Assembly (NCBI GenBank): GCA_964036045.1
Contig: OZ038383.1
Span: forward strand, 110,395,188-110,459,187
Reading direction: 5' to 3'
Origin: Eutreptiella sp. 'Long Island Sound 2002'
Lineage: Eukaryota; Euglenozoa; Euglenophyceae; Eutreptiales; Eutreptiaceae
Length of the DNA: 64,000 bases
Shown: positions 1 to 12,556 of the stretch, piece after piece
Position numbering within the stretch: position 1 is the first letter of the stretch
Layout: the number at the start of each line of letters is the position of its first letter
Made by a program: the position numbers and the translations under genes
The notes under the pieces: model-generated
Database searches by the model: none
Seen by the model: the letters and a program-made list of their open reading frames with translations, nothing else
What the model was told of the DNA's origin: nothing

Positions 1-1099
1 CAATGCAGGGCCCGACGACAAAGCAATGCAGAGCCCGACGACAAAGCAATGCAGCCCCCGACGACAAAGCAATGCAGCGCCCGACGACAAAGCAATGCAG
101 CGCCCGACGGCAAAGCAATGCAGCGCCCGACGGCAAAGCAATGCAGCGCCCGACGGCAAAGCAATGCAGAGTCCGACGACAAAACAATGCAGCGCCCGAC
201 GACAAAGCAATGCAGCGCCCGACGACAAAGCAATGCAGCGCCGGATGGCAAAGCAATGCAGCGCCCGACGGCAAAGCAATGCAGAGCCCAACGAGAAAGC
301 AATGCAGCGCCCGACGACAAAGCAATGCAGCGCCCGACGGCACAGCAATGCAGAGCCCGACGACAAAGCAATGCAGCGCCCAACGACAAAGCAACGCAGC
401 CCCCGACGACAAAGCAATGCAGCGCCCGACGACAAAGCAATGCAGCGCCCGACGACAAAGCAATGCAGCGCCTGACGGCAAAGCAATGCAGAGCCCGACG
501 ACAAAGCAATGCAGCGCCCGACGACAAAGCAATGCAGCGCCCGACGGCAAAGCAATGCAGAGCCCGACGACAAATCAATGCAGCGCCTGACGACAAAGCA
601 ATGCAGCTTCCGACGGCAAAGCAATGCAGAGCCCGACGACAAAGCAATGCAGCGCCCGACGACAAAGCAATGCAGCGCTCGACGACAAAGCAATGCAGCG
701 CCCGACGACAAAGCAATGCAGGGCCCGACGGCAAAGCAATGCAGAGCCCGACGACAAAGCAATGCAGCGCCCGACGACAAAGCAATGCAGCGCCCGATGG
801 CAAAGCAATGCAGAGCCCGACGACAAAGCAATGCAGCGCCTGACGACAAAGCATTGCAGCGCCCGACGGCAAAGCAATGCAGAGCCCGACGACAAAGCAA
901 TGCAGCGCCCGACGACAAAGCAATGCAGAGCCTGACGACAAAGCAATGCAGCGCCCGACGACAAAGCAATGCAGCGCCCGACGGCAAAGCAATGCAGAGC
1001 CCGACGACAAAGCAATGCAGCGCCCGACGACAAAGCAATGCAGCGCCCGACAGCAAAGCAATGCAGAGTCCGACGACAAAGCAATGCAGCGCCTGACGA

Positions 1100-1400
1100 C
1101 AAAGCAATGCAGCGCCCGACAACAAAGCAATGCAGAGCCCGACGACAAAGCAATGCAGCGCCCGACGACAAAGCAATGCAGCGCCCGACAGCAAAGCAAT
1201 GCAGAGCCCGACGACAAAGGAATGCAGCGTCAGTCGACAAAGCAATGCAGCGCCCGACGACAAAGCAATGCAGCGCCCGACGGCAAAGCAATGCAGGGCC
1301 CGACGACAAAGCAATGCAGAGCCCGACGACAAAGCAATGCAGCCCCCGACGACAAAGCAATGCAGCGCCCGAGGACAAAGCAATGCAGCGCCCGACGACA
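1100..1400 (+). repeat. A1 higher-order echo, copy 1 (140-unit spacing)
   Basis: A run of unusual units (GGAATGCAGCGTCAGTCGAC near 1,219, then GGGCCC, CCCCC and GAGGAC variants in the same order) recurs near 4,439. The offset is 3,220 bp, exactly 140 units of 23 bp. The limits are approximate because the surrounding units are nearly uniform. Confidence 0.7.
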
Positions 1401-4319
1401 AAGCAATGCAGAGCCCGACGACAAAGCAATGCAGCGCCCGACGACAAAGCAATGCAGCGCCCGACGGCAAGGCAATGCAGGGCCTGACGACAAAGCAATG
1501 CAGAGCCTGACGACAAAGCAATGCAGCCCCCGACGACAAAGCAATGCAGCGCCCGACGACAAAGCAATGCAGCGCCCGACGGCAAAGCAATGCAGAGCCC
1601 GACGACAAAGCAATGCAGCGCCCGACGACAAAGCAATGCAGCTCCCGACGGCAAGGCAATGCAGGGCCCGACGACAAAGCAATGCAGAGCCTGACGACAA
1701 AGCAATGCAGCGCCCGACAACAAAGCAATGCAGCGCCCGACGGCAAAGCAATGCAGAGCCCGACGACAAAGCAATGCAGCGCCCGACGACAAAGCAATGC
1801 AGCGCCCGACGACAAAGCAATGCAGCGCCCGACGACAAAGCAATGCTGCGCCCGACGACAAAGAAATGCAGCGCCCGACGGCAAAGCAATGCAGAGCCCG
1901 ACGACAAAACAATGCAGCGCCCGACGACAAAGCAATGCAGCGCCGAACGGCAAAGCAATGCAGAGCCCAACGACAAAGCAATGCAGCGCCCGACGACAAA
2001 GCAACGCAGCGCCCGACGGCAAAGCAATGCAGAGCCCGACGGCAAAGCAATGCAAAGCCCGACGACAAAGCAATGCAGCGCCCGACGGCAAAGCAATGCA
2101 GAGCCCGACGACAAAGCAATGCAGCGCCCGACGACAAAGCAATGCAGCGCCCGACGGCAAAGCAATGCAGCGCCCGACAGCAAAGCAATGCAGAGCCCGA
2201 CGACAAAGCAATGCAGCGCCTGACGACAAAGCAATGCAGCGCCCAACGACAAAGCAATGCAGCGCCCGACGACAAAACAATGCAGCGCCCGACGACAAAG
2301 CAATGCAGCGCCGAACGGCAAAGCAATGCAGAGCCCAACGACAAAGCAATGCAGCGCCTGACGGCAAAGCAATGCAGCGCCCGACGGCGAAGCAATGCAG
2401 AGCCTGACGGCAAAGCAATGCAAAGCCCGACGACAAAGCAATGCAGCGCCCGACGGCAAAGCAATGCAGAGCCCGACGACAAAGCAATGCAGCGCCCGAC
2501 GACAAAGCAATGCAGCGCCCAACGACAAAGCAATGCAGCGCCCGACGACAAAGCAATGGAGCGTCCGACGACAAAGCAATGCTGCGCCCGATGGCAAAGC
2601 AATGCAGAGCCCGACGACAAAGCAATGCAGCGCCTGACGACAAAGCAATGCAGCGCCCGACGGCAAAGCAATGCAGAGCCCGACGACAAAGCAATTCAGC
2701 GCCCGACGGCAAAGCAATGCAGCGCCCAACGACAAAGCAATGCAGCGCCCGATGGCAAAGCAATGCAGAGCCCGACGACAAAGCAATGCAGCGCCTGACG
2801 ACAAAGCAATGCAGCGCCCGACGGCAAAGCAATGCAGAGCCCGACGACAAAGCAATTCAGCGCCCGACGGCAAAGCAATGCAGCGCCCGACGACAAAGCA
2901 ATGCAGCGCCTGACGACAAAGCAATGCAGCGCCCGACGGCAAAGCAATGCAGAGCCCGACGACAAAGAAATGCAGCGCCCGACGACAGAGCAATGCAGCG
3001 CCAGACGGCAAAGCAATGCAGAGCCCGACGACAGGGCACTGCAGCGCCCGACGACAAAGCAATGCAGCGCCCGACGGCAAAGCAATGCAGAGCCCGACGA
3101 CAAAGCAATGCAGCGCCCGACGACAAAGCAATGCAGCGCCCCACGGCAGAGCAATGCAGAGCCCGACGACAAAGCAATGCAGCGCCCGACGGCAAAGCAA
3201 TGCAGAGCCCGACGACAAAGCAATGCAGCGCCCGACGACAAAGCAATGCAGCGCCCGACGACAAAGCAATGCAGAGTCCGACGACAAAGCAATGCAGCGC
3301 CCGACGACAAAGCAATGCAGCGCCCGACAACAAAGCAATGCAGGGCCCGACGACAAAGCAATGCAGCGCCCGACGACAAAGCAATGCAGCGCCCGACAGC
3401 AAAGCAATGCAGAGCCCGACGAAAAAGGAATGCAGCGCCCGACGACAAAGCAATGCAGCGCCCGACGACAAAGCAATACAGCGCCCGACGGCAAAGCAAT
3501 GCAGGGCCCGACGACGAAGCAATGCAGAGCCCGACGACAAAGCAATGCAGCGCCCGACGACAAAGCAATGCAGCGCCCGACGGCAAAGCAATGCAGCGCC
3601 CGACGGCAAAGCAATGCAGAGCCCAACGACAAAGCAATGCAGCGCCCGACGACAAAGCAATGCAGCGCCCGACGGCAAAGCAATGCAGAGCCCGACGACA
3701 AAGCAATGCAGCGCCCAACGACAAAGCAATGCAGTGCCTGACGACAAAGCAATGCAGAGCCTGACGACAAAGCAATGCAGCGCCCGACGACAAAGCAATG
3801 CAGCGCCCGACGGCAAAGCAATGCAGAGCCCGACGACAAAGCAATGCAGCGCCTGACGACAAAGCAATGCAGCGCCCGACGGCAAAGCAATGCAGAGCCC
3901 GACGACAAAGCAATGCAGCGCCTGACGACAAAGCAATGCAGCGCTCGACGACAAAGCAATGCAGCGCCCGACAGCAAAGCAATGCAGCGCCCGACGACAA
4001 AGCAATGCAGCGCCCGACGGCAAAGCAATGCAGAGCCCGACGACAAAGCAATGCAGCGCCCGACGACAAAGCAATGCAGCGCCCGATGGCAAAGCAATGC
4101 AGAGCCCGACGACAAAGCAATGCAGCGCCTGACGGCAAAGCAATGCAGCGCCCGACGGCAAAGCAATGCAGAGCCCGAAGACAAAGCAATGCAGCGCCCG
4201 ACGACAAAGCAATGCAGAGCCTGACGACAAAGCAATGCAGCGCCCGACGACAAAGCAATGCAGCGCCCGACGGCAAAGCAATGCAGAGCCCGACGACAAA
4301 GCAATGCAGCGCCCCACGA

Positions 4320-4620
4320 CAAACCAATGCAGCGCCCGACGGCAAAGCAATGCAGAGTCCGACGACAAAGCAATGCAGCGCCAGACGACAAAGCAATGCA
4401 GCGCCCGACAGCGAAGCAATGCAGAGCCCGACGACAAAGGAATGCAGCGTCAGTCGACAAAGCAATGCAGCGCCCGACGACAAAGCAATGCAGCGCCCGA
4501 CGGCAAAGCAATGCAGGGCCCGAGAACAAAGCAATGCAGAGCCCGACGACAAAGCAATGCAGCCCCCGACGACAAAGCAATGCAGCGCCCGAGGACAAAG
4601 CAATGCAGCGCCCGACGGCA
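4320..4620 (+). repeat. A1 higher-order echo, copy 2
   Basis: This is the partner of the segment at about 1,100-1,400. The same order of rare unit variants is shared, with a few substitutions such as GAGAAC for GACGAC near 4,523. The older divergence contrasts with the nearly identical 3,206-bp duplication further right. Confidence 0.7.
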
Positions 4621-7600
4621 AAGCAATGCAGGGCCCGACGACAAAGCAATGCAGCGCCCGACGACAAAGCAATGCAGCGTCCGACGACAAAGCAATGCAG
4701 CGCCCGACGACAAAGCAATGCAGCGCCAGACGACAAAGCAATGCAGCGCCCGACGGCAAAGCAATGCAGAGCCTGACGACAAAACAATGCAGCGCCCGAC
4801 GACAAAGCAATGCAGCGCCCGACAGCAAAGCAATGCAGAGCCGGACGACAAAGCAATGCAGCGCCTGACGACAAAGCAACGCAGCGCCCGACGGCAAAGC
4901 AATGCAGAGCCCGACGGCAAAGCAATGCAAAGCCCGACGACAAAGCAATGCAGCGCCCGACGACAAAGCAAGGCAGCGCCCGACGGCAAAGCAATGCAGA
5001 GTCCGACGAGAAAGCAATGCAGCGCCCGACGACAAAGCAATGCAGCGCCCGACAACAAAGCAATGCATAGCCCGACGACAAAGCAATGCAGCGCCCGACG
5101 ACAAAGCAATGCAGCGCCCGACAGCAAAGCAATGCAGAGCCCGACGACAAAGGAATGCAGCGCCCGACGACAAAAAAATGCAGCGCCCGACGACAAAGCA
5201 ATGCAGCGCCCGACGGCAAAGCAATGCAGGGCCCGACGACAAAGCAATGCAGAGCCCGACGACAAAGCAATGCAGCCCCGACGACAAAACAATGCAGCGC
5301 CCGCCGACAAAGCAATGCAGCGCCCGACGACAAAGCAATGCAGAGCCCGACGACAAAGCAATGCAGCGCCCGACAACAAAGCAATGCAGCGCCCGACGAC
5401 AAAGCAATGCAGCGCCCAACGACAAAGCAATGCAGCGCCTGACGGCAAAGCAATGCAGAGCCCGACGACAAAGCAATGCAGCGCCCGACGACAAAGCAAT
5501 GCAGCGCCCGACGACAAAGCAATGCAGCGCCCGATGACAAAGCAATGCAGCGCCCGACGACAAAGCAATGCAGTGCCCGACGGCAAAGCAATGCAGAGCC
5601 CGACGACAAAACAATGCAGCGCCTGACGACAAAGCAATGCAGCGCCCGACGGCAAAGCAATGCAGAGCCCAATGACAAAGCAATGCAGCGCCCGACGACA
5701 AAGCAATGCAGCGCCCGACGGCAAAGCAATGCAGAGCCCGACGGCAAAGCAATGCAAAGCCCGACGACAAAGCAATGCAGCGCCCGACGGCAAAGCAATG
5801 CAGAGCCCGACGACAAAGCAATGCAGCGCCCGACGACAAAGCAATGCAGCGCCCGACGACAAAGCAATGCAACGCCTGACGGCAAAGCAATGCAGAGCCC
5901 GACGACAAAGCAATGCAGCGCCCGACGACAAAGCAATGCAGCGCTCGACGACAAAGCAATGCAGCGCCCGACGACAAAGCAATGCAGCGCCCGACGGCAA
6001 AGCAATGCAGACCCCGACGACAAAGCAATGCAGCGCCCGACGACAAAGCAATGCAGCGCCCGATGGCAAAGCAATGCAGAGCCCGACGACAAAGCAATGC
6101 AGAGCCCGACGACAAAGCAATGCAGCGCCTGACGACAAAGCAATGCAGCGCTTGACGGCAAAGCAATGCAGAGCTCGACGACAAAGCAATGCAGCGCCTG
6201 ACGACAAAGCAATGCAGAGCCCGACGACAAAGCAATGCAGCGCCTGACGACAAAGCAATGCAGCGCCCGACGGCAAAGCAATGCAGAGCTCGACGACAAA
6301 GCAATGCAGCGCCCGACGACAAAGCAATGCAGCGCTCGACGACAAAGCAATGCAGCGCCTGACGACAAAGCAATGCAGGGCCCGACGGCAAAGCAACGCA
6401 GAGCCCGACGACAAAGCAATGCAGCGCCCGACGACAAAGCAATGCAGCGCCCGATGGCAAAGCAATGCAGAGCCCGACGACAAAGCAATGCAGGGCCCGA
6501 CGACAAAGCAATGCAGCGCCTGACGACAAAGCAATGCAGCGCCCGTAGGCAAAGCAATGCAGTGCCGGATGACAAAGCAATGCAGCGCCCGACGAAAAAG
6601 CAATGCAGCGCCCGACGGCAAAGCAATGCAGAGCCCGACGACAAAGCAATGCAGCGCCTGACGACAAAGCAATGCAGCGACTGACGGCAAAGCAATGCAG
6701 AGCCCGACGACAAAGCAATGCAGCGCTCGACGACAAAGCAATGCAGCCCGCGACGGCAAAGCAATGCAGAGCCCGACGGCAAAGCAATGCAAAGCCCGAC
6801 CAACAAGCAAAGCAGCGCCCGACGGCAAAGCAATGCAGCGCCCGACGACAAAGCAATGCAGCGCCTGACGACAAAGCAATGCAGTGCCCGACGGCAAAGC
6901 AATGCAGAGCCCGGCGACAAAGCAATGCAGCGCGCGACGGCAAAGCAATGCAGAGCCCGACGGCAAAGCAATGCAAAGCCCGACGACAAAGCAATGCAGC
7001 GCCTGAGGACAAAGCAATGCAGCGCCCGACGGCAAAGCAATGCAGCGCCCGACGACAAAGCAATGCAGCGCCCAACGGCAAAGCAATGCAGAGCCCGACG
7101 ACAAAGCAATGCAGCGCCCGACGACAAAGCAATGCAGCGCCGAACAACAAAGGAATGCAGCGCCCGACGGCAAAACAATGCAGGGCCCGACGACAAAGCA
7201 ATGCAGAGCCCGACGACAAAGCAATGCAGCCCCCGACGACAAAGCAATGCAGCGCCCGACGACAAAGCAATGCAGCGCCCGACGACAAAGCAATGCAGTT
7301 CCTGACGACAAAGCAATGCAGCGCCCGACTACAAAGCAATGCAGCGCCCGACGACAAAGCAATGCAGCGCCCGACGACAAAGCAATGCAGCGCCCGACGA
7401 CAATGCAGCGCCCGACGACAAAGCAATGCAGCGCCCGACGGCAAAGCAATGCAGAGCCCGACGACAAAACAATGCAGCGCCCGACGACAAAGCAATGCAG
7501 CGCCCGACAACAAAGCAATGCAGAGCCCGACGACAAAGCAATGCAGCGCCCGACGACAAAGCAATGCAGCGCCCGACAGCAAAGCAATGCAGAGCCCGAC

Positions 7601-9350
7601 GACAAAGGAATGCAGCGCCCGACGACCAAGCAATGCAGCACCCGACGACAAAGCAATGCAGCGCCCGACGGCAAAGCAATGCAGGGCCCGACGACAAAGC
7701 AATGCAGACCCCGACGGCAAAGCAATGCAGCCCCCGACGACAAAGCAATGCAGCGCCCGACGACAAAGCAATGCAGCGCCCGACAACAAAGCAATGCAGA
7801 GCCCGACGACAAAGCAATGCAGCGCCCGACGACAAAGCAATGCAGCGCCCGACAGCAAAGCAATGCAGAGCCCGATGACAAAGGAATGCAGCGCCCGACG
7901 ACAAAGCAATGCAGCACCCGACGACAAAGCAATGCAGCGCCCGACGGCAAAGCAATGCAGTGCCCGACGTCAAAGCAATGCAGAGCCCGACGACAAGGCA
8001 ATGCAGCCCCCGACGACAAAGCAATGCAGCGCCCGACAACAAAGCAATGCAGCGCCCGACGGCAAAGCAATGCAGAGCCCGACTACAAAGCAATGCAGCG
8101 CCCGACGACAAAGCAATGCAGCGCCCGACGACAAAGCAATGCAGCGCCCGACGACAAAGCAATGCAGCGCCCGACGACAAAGCAATGCAGCGCCCGACGG
8201 CAAAGCAATGCAGAGCCCGACGACAAAACAATGCAGCGCCCGACGACAAAGCAATGCAGCGCCCGACGGCAAAGCAATGCAGAGCCCAACGACAAAGCAA
8301 TGCAGCGCCCGACGACAAAGCAACGCAGCGCCCGACGGCAAAGCAATGCAGAGCCCGACGACAAAGCAATGCAGCGCCCGACGACAAAGCAATGCAGCGC
8401 CCGACGGCAAAGCAATGCAGAGCCCGACGACAAAGCAATGCAGCGCCCGACGACAAAGCAATGCAGCGCCCGACGACAAAGCAATGCAGCGCCTGACGGC
8501 AAAGCAATGCAGAGCCCGCCGACAAAGCAATGCAGCGCCCGACGACAAAGCAATGCAGCGCCTGACGGCAAAGCAATGCAGAGCCCGACGACAAAGCAAT
8601 GCAGCGCCCGACGACAAAGCAATGCAGCGCCCGATGGCAAAGCAATGCAGAGCCGGAAAGCAAAGCAATGCAGCGCCTGACGACAAAGCAATGCAGCGCC
8701 CGACGACAAAGCAATGCAGCGCCCGGCGACAAAGCAATGCAGCGCCGAACGACAAAGGAATGCAGCGCCCGACAGCAAAGCAATGCAGGGCCCGACGACA
8801 AAGCAATGCAGAGCCCGACGACAAAGCAATGCAGCGCCCGACGACAAAGCAATGCAGCGCCTGACGACAAAGCAATGCAGCGCCCGACGACAAAGCAATG
8901 CAGCGCCCGACGACAAAGCAATGCAGCGCCCGACGACAAAGCAATGCAGCGCCCGACGACAAAGCAATGCAGCGCCCGACGACAAAGCAATGCAGCACCC
9001 GACGGCAAAGCAATGCAGAGCCCGACGACAAAACAATGCAGCGACCGACGACAAAGCAATGCAGCGCCCGACAACAAAGCAATGCAGAGCCCGACGACAA
9101 AGCAATGCAGCGCCCGACGACAAAGCAATGCAGCGCCCGACAGCAAAGCAATGCAGAGCCCCACGACAAACGATTGCAGCGCCCGACGACAAAGCAATGC
9201 AGCACCCGACGACAAAGCAATGCAGCGCCTGACGGCAACGCAATGCAGGGCCCGACGACAAAGCAATGCAGAGCCCGACGACAAAGCAATGCAGCCCCCG
9301 ACGACAAAGCAATGCAGCGCCCGACGACAAAGCAATGCAGCGCCCGACAG

Positions 9351-12300
9351 CAAAGCAATGCAGAGCCCGACGACAAAGCAATGCAGCGCCCGACGACAAA
9401 GCAATGCAGCGCCCGACGGCAAAGCAATGTAGGGCCCGACGACAAAACAATGCAGAGCCCGACGACAAAGCAATGCAGCCCCCGACGACAAAGCAATGCA
9501 GCGCCCGAGGACAAAGCAATGCAGCGCCCAACGGCAAAGCAATGCAGAGCCCGACGACAAAGCAATGCAGCGCCTGACGACAAAGCAATGCAGCGCCCGA
9601 CGACAAAGCAATGCAGCGCCCGACGACAAAGCAATGCAGCGCCCGACGGCAAAGCAATGCAGAGCCCGACGACAAAACAATGCAGCGCCCGACGACAAAG
9701 CAATGCAGCGCCCGACGGCAAAGCAATGCAGAGCCCAACGACAAAGCAATGCAGCGCCCGACGACAAAGCAACGCAGCGCCCGACGGCAAAGCAATGCAG
9801 AGCCCAACGACAAAGCAATGCAGCGCCCGACGACAAAGCAACGCAGCGCCCGACGACAAAGCAATGCAGCGCCCGACGACAAAGCAATGCAGAGCCCGAC
9901 GACAAAGCAATGCAGCGCCTGACGACAAAGCAATGCAGCGCCTGACGGCAAAGCAATGCAGAGCCCGACGACAAAGCAATGCAGCGCCCGACGACAAAGC
10001 AATGCAGCGCCCGACGGCAAAGCAATGCAGAGCCCGACGACAAAGCAATGCAGCGCCCGACGACAAAGCAATGCAGCGCCTGACGACAAAGCAATGCAGC
10101 GCCCGACGACAAAGCAATGCAGCGCCCGACGACAAAGCAATGCAGAGCCCAACGACAAAGCAATGCAGAGCCCGACGGCAAAGCAATGCAGAGCCCGACC
10201 ACAAAGCAATGCAGCGCCCGACGACAAAGCAATGCAGACCCCGACGGCAAAGCAATGCAGAGCCCGACGGCAAAGCAATGCAGAGCCCGACGGCAAAGCA
10301 ATGCACAGCCCGACGACAAAGCAATGCAGAGCCCGACGACAAAGCAATTCAGAGCCCGACGGCAAAGCAATGCAGAGCCCGACGGCAAAGCAATGCTGAG
10401 CCTGACGGCAAAGCAATGCAGACCCAGACGGCAAAGCAATGCAGAGCCCGACGGCAAAGCAATGCAGAGCCCGACGGCAAAGCAATGCAGAGCCCAACGG
10501 CAAAGCAATGCAGACCCCGACAGCAAAGCAATGCAGAGCCCGGCGACAAAGCAATGCAGAGCCCGACGGCAAAGCAATGCAGACCCCGACGGCAAAGCAA
10601 TGCAGAGCCCGACGACAAAGCAATGCAGAGCCCAGCGACAAAGCAATGCAGAGCCCGACGGCAAAGCAATGCAGAGCTCGACAACAAAGCAATGCAGCGC
10701 CCGACGACAAAGCAATGCAGACCCCGACGGCAAAGCAATGCAGAGCCCGACGACAAAGCAATGCAGAGCCCGACGGCAAAGCAATGCACAGCCCGACGAC
10801 AACGCAATGCAGAGCCCAACGACAAGGCAATGCAGAGCCCGACGGTAAAGCAATGCAGAGCCCGACGGCAAAGCAATGCTGACCCTGACGGCAAAGCAAT
10901 GCAGACCCAGACGGCAAAGCAGTCAGATTCAAAGGCAGAACAAGAAGACATAAGACATGACAACAAATAAAACACAAGAACACAAATCAGAACATACAGA
11001 ACATACACGACAGCAAAGCAATGCAGAGCCCGACGACAAAGCAATGCAGAGCCCGACGGCAAAGCAATGCAGGCCCCTGACGGCAAAGCAATGCAGACCC
11101 CGACAGCAAGGCAATGCAGAGCCTGATGACAAAGCAATGCAGAGCCCAACGACAAAGCAATGCAGAGCCTGACGGCAAAGCAAAGCAGACCCCGACGGCA
11201 AAGCAATGCAGAGCCTGAAGACAATGCAATGCAGAGCCCGACGACAAAGCAATGCAGAGCCAGACAACAAAGCAATTCAGAGCCCTACAACAAAGCAATG
11301 CAGAGCCCGACGGCAAAGCAGTAAACAGCCCGACGACAAAGCAATGCAGAGCCCGACGACAAAGCAATGCAGAGCCTGACAGCAAAGCAATGCAGAGCCC
11401 GACGGCAAAGCAATGCAGACCCCGACGGCAAAGCAATGCAGAGCCCGACGACAAAGCAATGCAGCGCCCGAGGACAAAGCAATGCAGAGCCCGGTGGCAA
11501 AGCAATGCAGACCCCGACGGCAAGACAATGCAGCGCCCGACGACAAAGCAATGCAGAGCCCGACGACAAAGCAATGCAGAGCCCCCCCGGCAAAGCAATG
11601 CAGAGCCTGACGGCAAAGCAATGCAGACCCCGACGGCAAAGCAATGCAGCGCCCGACGACAAAGTAATGCAGAGCCCGACGGCAAAGCAATGCAGAGCCC
11701 GACGACAAAGAAATGCAGCGCATGACGGCAAAGCAATGCAGAGCCCGACGACAAAGCAATGCAGCGCCTGACGGCAAAGCAATGCAGAGCCCGACGGCAA
11801 AGCAATGCACAGCCCGACAACAAAGCAATGCAGAGCCCGACGACAAAGCAATGCAGAGCCTGACGGCAGAGCAATGCAGACCCCGACGGCAAAGCAATGC
11901 AGAGCTTGACGACAAAGCAATGCCGCGCCCGACGGCAAAGCAATGCAGAGCCCGACGGCAAAGCAATGCAGAGCCCGACGACAAAGCAATGCAGCGCCTG
12001 ACGGCAAAGCAATGCAGAGCCCGACGGCAAAGCAATGCAGAGCCCGACGACAAAGCAATGCACCGCCCGACGACAAAGCAATGCAGAGCCTGACGACAAA
12101 GCAATGCAGAGCCCGACGGCAGAGCAATGCAGAGCCCGACGGCAAAGCAATGCAGAGCCTAACGACAAAGCAATGCAGAGCCCGACGACAAAGCAATGCA
12201 GAGCCCGACGACAAAGCAATGCAGAGCCCGACAACAAAGCAATGGAGAGCCCGACGGCAAAGCAATGCAGACCCTGACGGCAAAGCAATGCAGAGCCCGA

Positions 12301-12556
12301 CGACAAAGCAATGCAGAGCCCAACGACAAAGCAATACAGAGCCCGACGGCAAAGCAATGCAGAGCCCGACAACAAAGCAATGCAGAGCCCGACGACAAAG
12401 CACTGCAGACCCCAACGGCAAAGCAATGCAGAGCCTGACGGCAAAGCAATGCAGAGCCCGACGGCAAAGCAATGCAGACACTGACAGCAAAGCAATGCAG
12501 TGGCCGACAGCAAAGCAATGCACAGCCCGACGACAAAGCAATGCAGAGCCCGACGA
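9351..12556 (+). repeat. 3,206-bp higher-order repeat, copy 1
   Basis: This segment is followed directly by a second copy offset by exactly 3,206 bp. Markers used were the GTAGGG unit at 9,429/12,635, the 88-bp insert at 10,921/14,127, the CCCCCCGG unit near 11,584/14,790 and the GCAGTGGCC unit near 12,498/15,704. One difference noticed by eye is A at 9,447 versus G at 12,653. The unit is 139 x 23 + 9 bp because it carries the non-repeat insert. It spans the CG-to-AG subtype boundary near 10,142. Confidence 0.93.
10921..11008. other. 88-bp A-rich non-satellite interruption, copy 1
   Basis: The 23-bp periodicity stops after GCAAAGC and resumes at CGACAGCAAAGC. The intervening bases are A-rich, start AGTCAGATTCAAAGGCAG and contain several ACAGAACATAC-like motifs. 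They match neither satellite nor the retrotransposon. It may be a remnant of the pre-array sequence or a captured fragment. No coding or RNA signature was recognised. Confidence 0.85.

Larger units (their letters stand above)
1..10920 (+). repeat. 23-bp satellite array, block A1 (mainly the CG subtype)
   Basis: This is a head-to-tail array of a 23-bp unit. Its core is ACAAAGCAATGCAG, followed by CGCCC or AGCCC and then GACGA or GACGG. The period is confirmed by 23-residue periodicity of the translated frames and by higher-order spacings that are exact multiples of 23. Up to about 10,142 most units carry GCAGCGCCC; after that GCAGAGCCC dominates. Indels are rare, for example a unit shortened by 5 bp near 7,400 and a unit shortened by 1 bp near 5,275. 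The array begins before base 1. No gene, RNA or other insertion was seen inside it. Confidence 0.97.
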
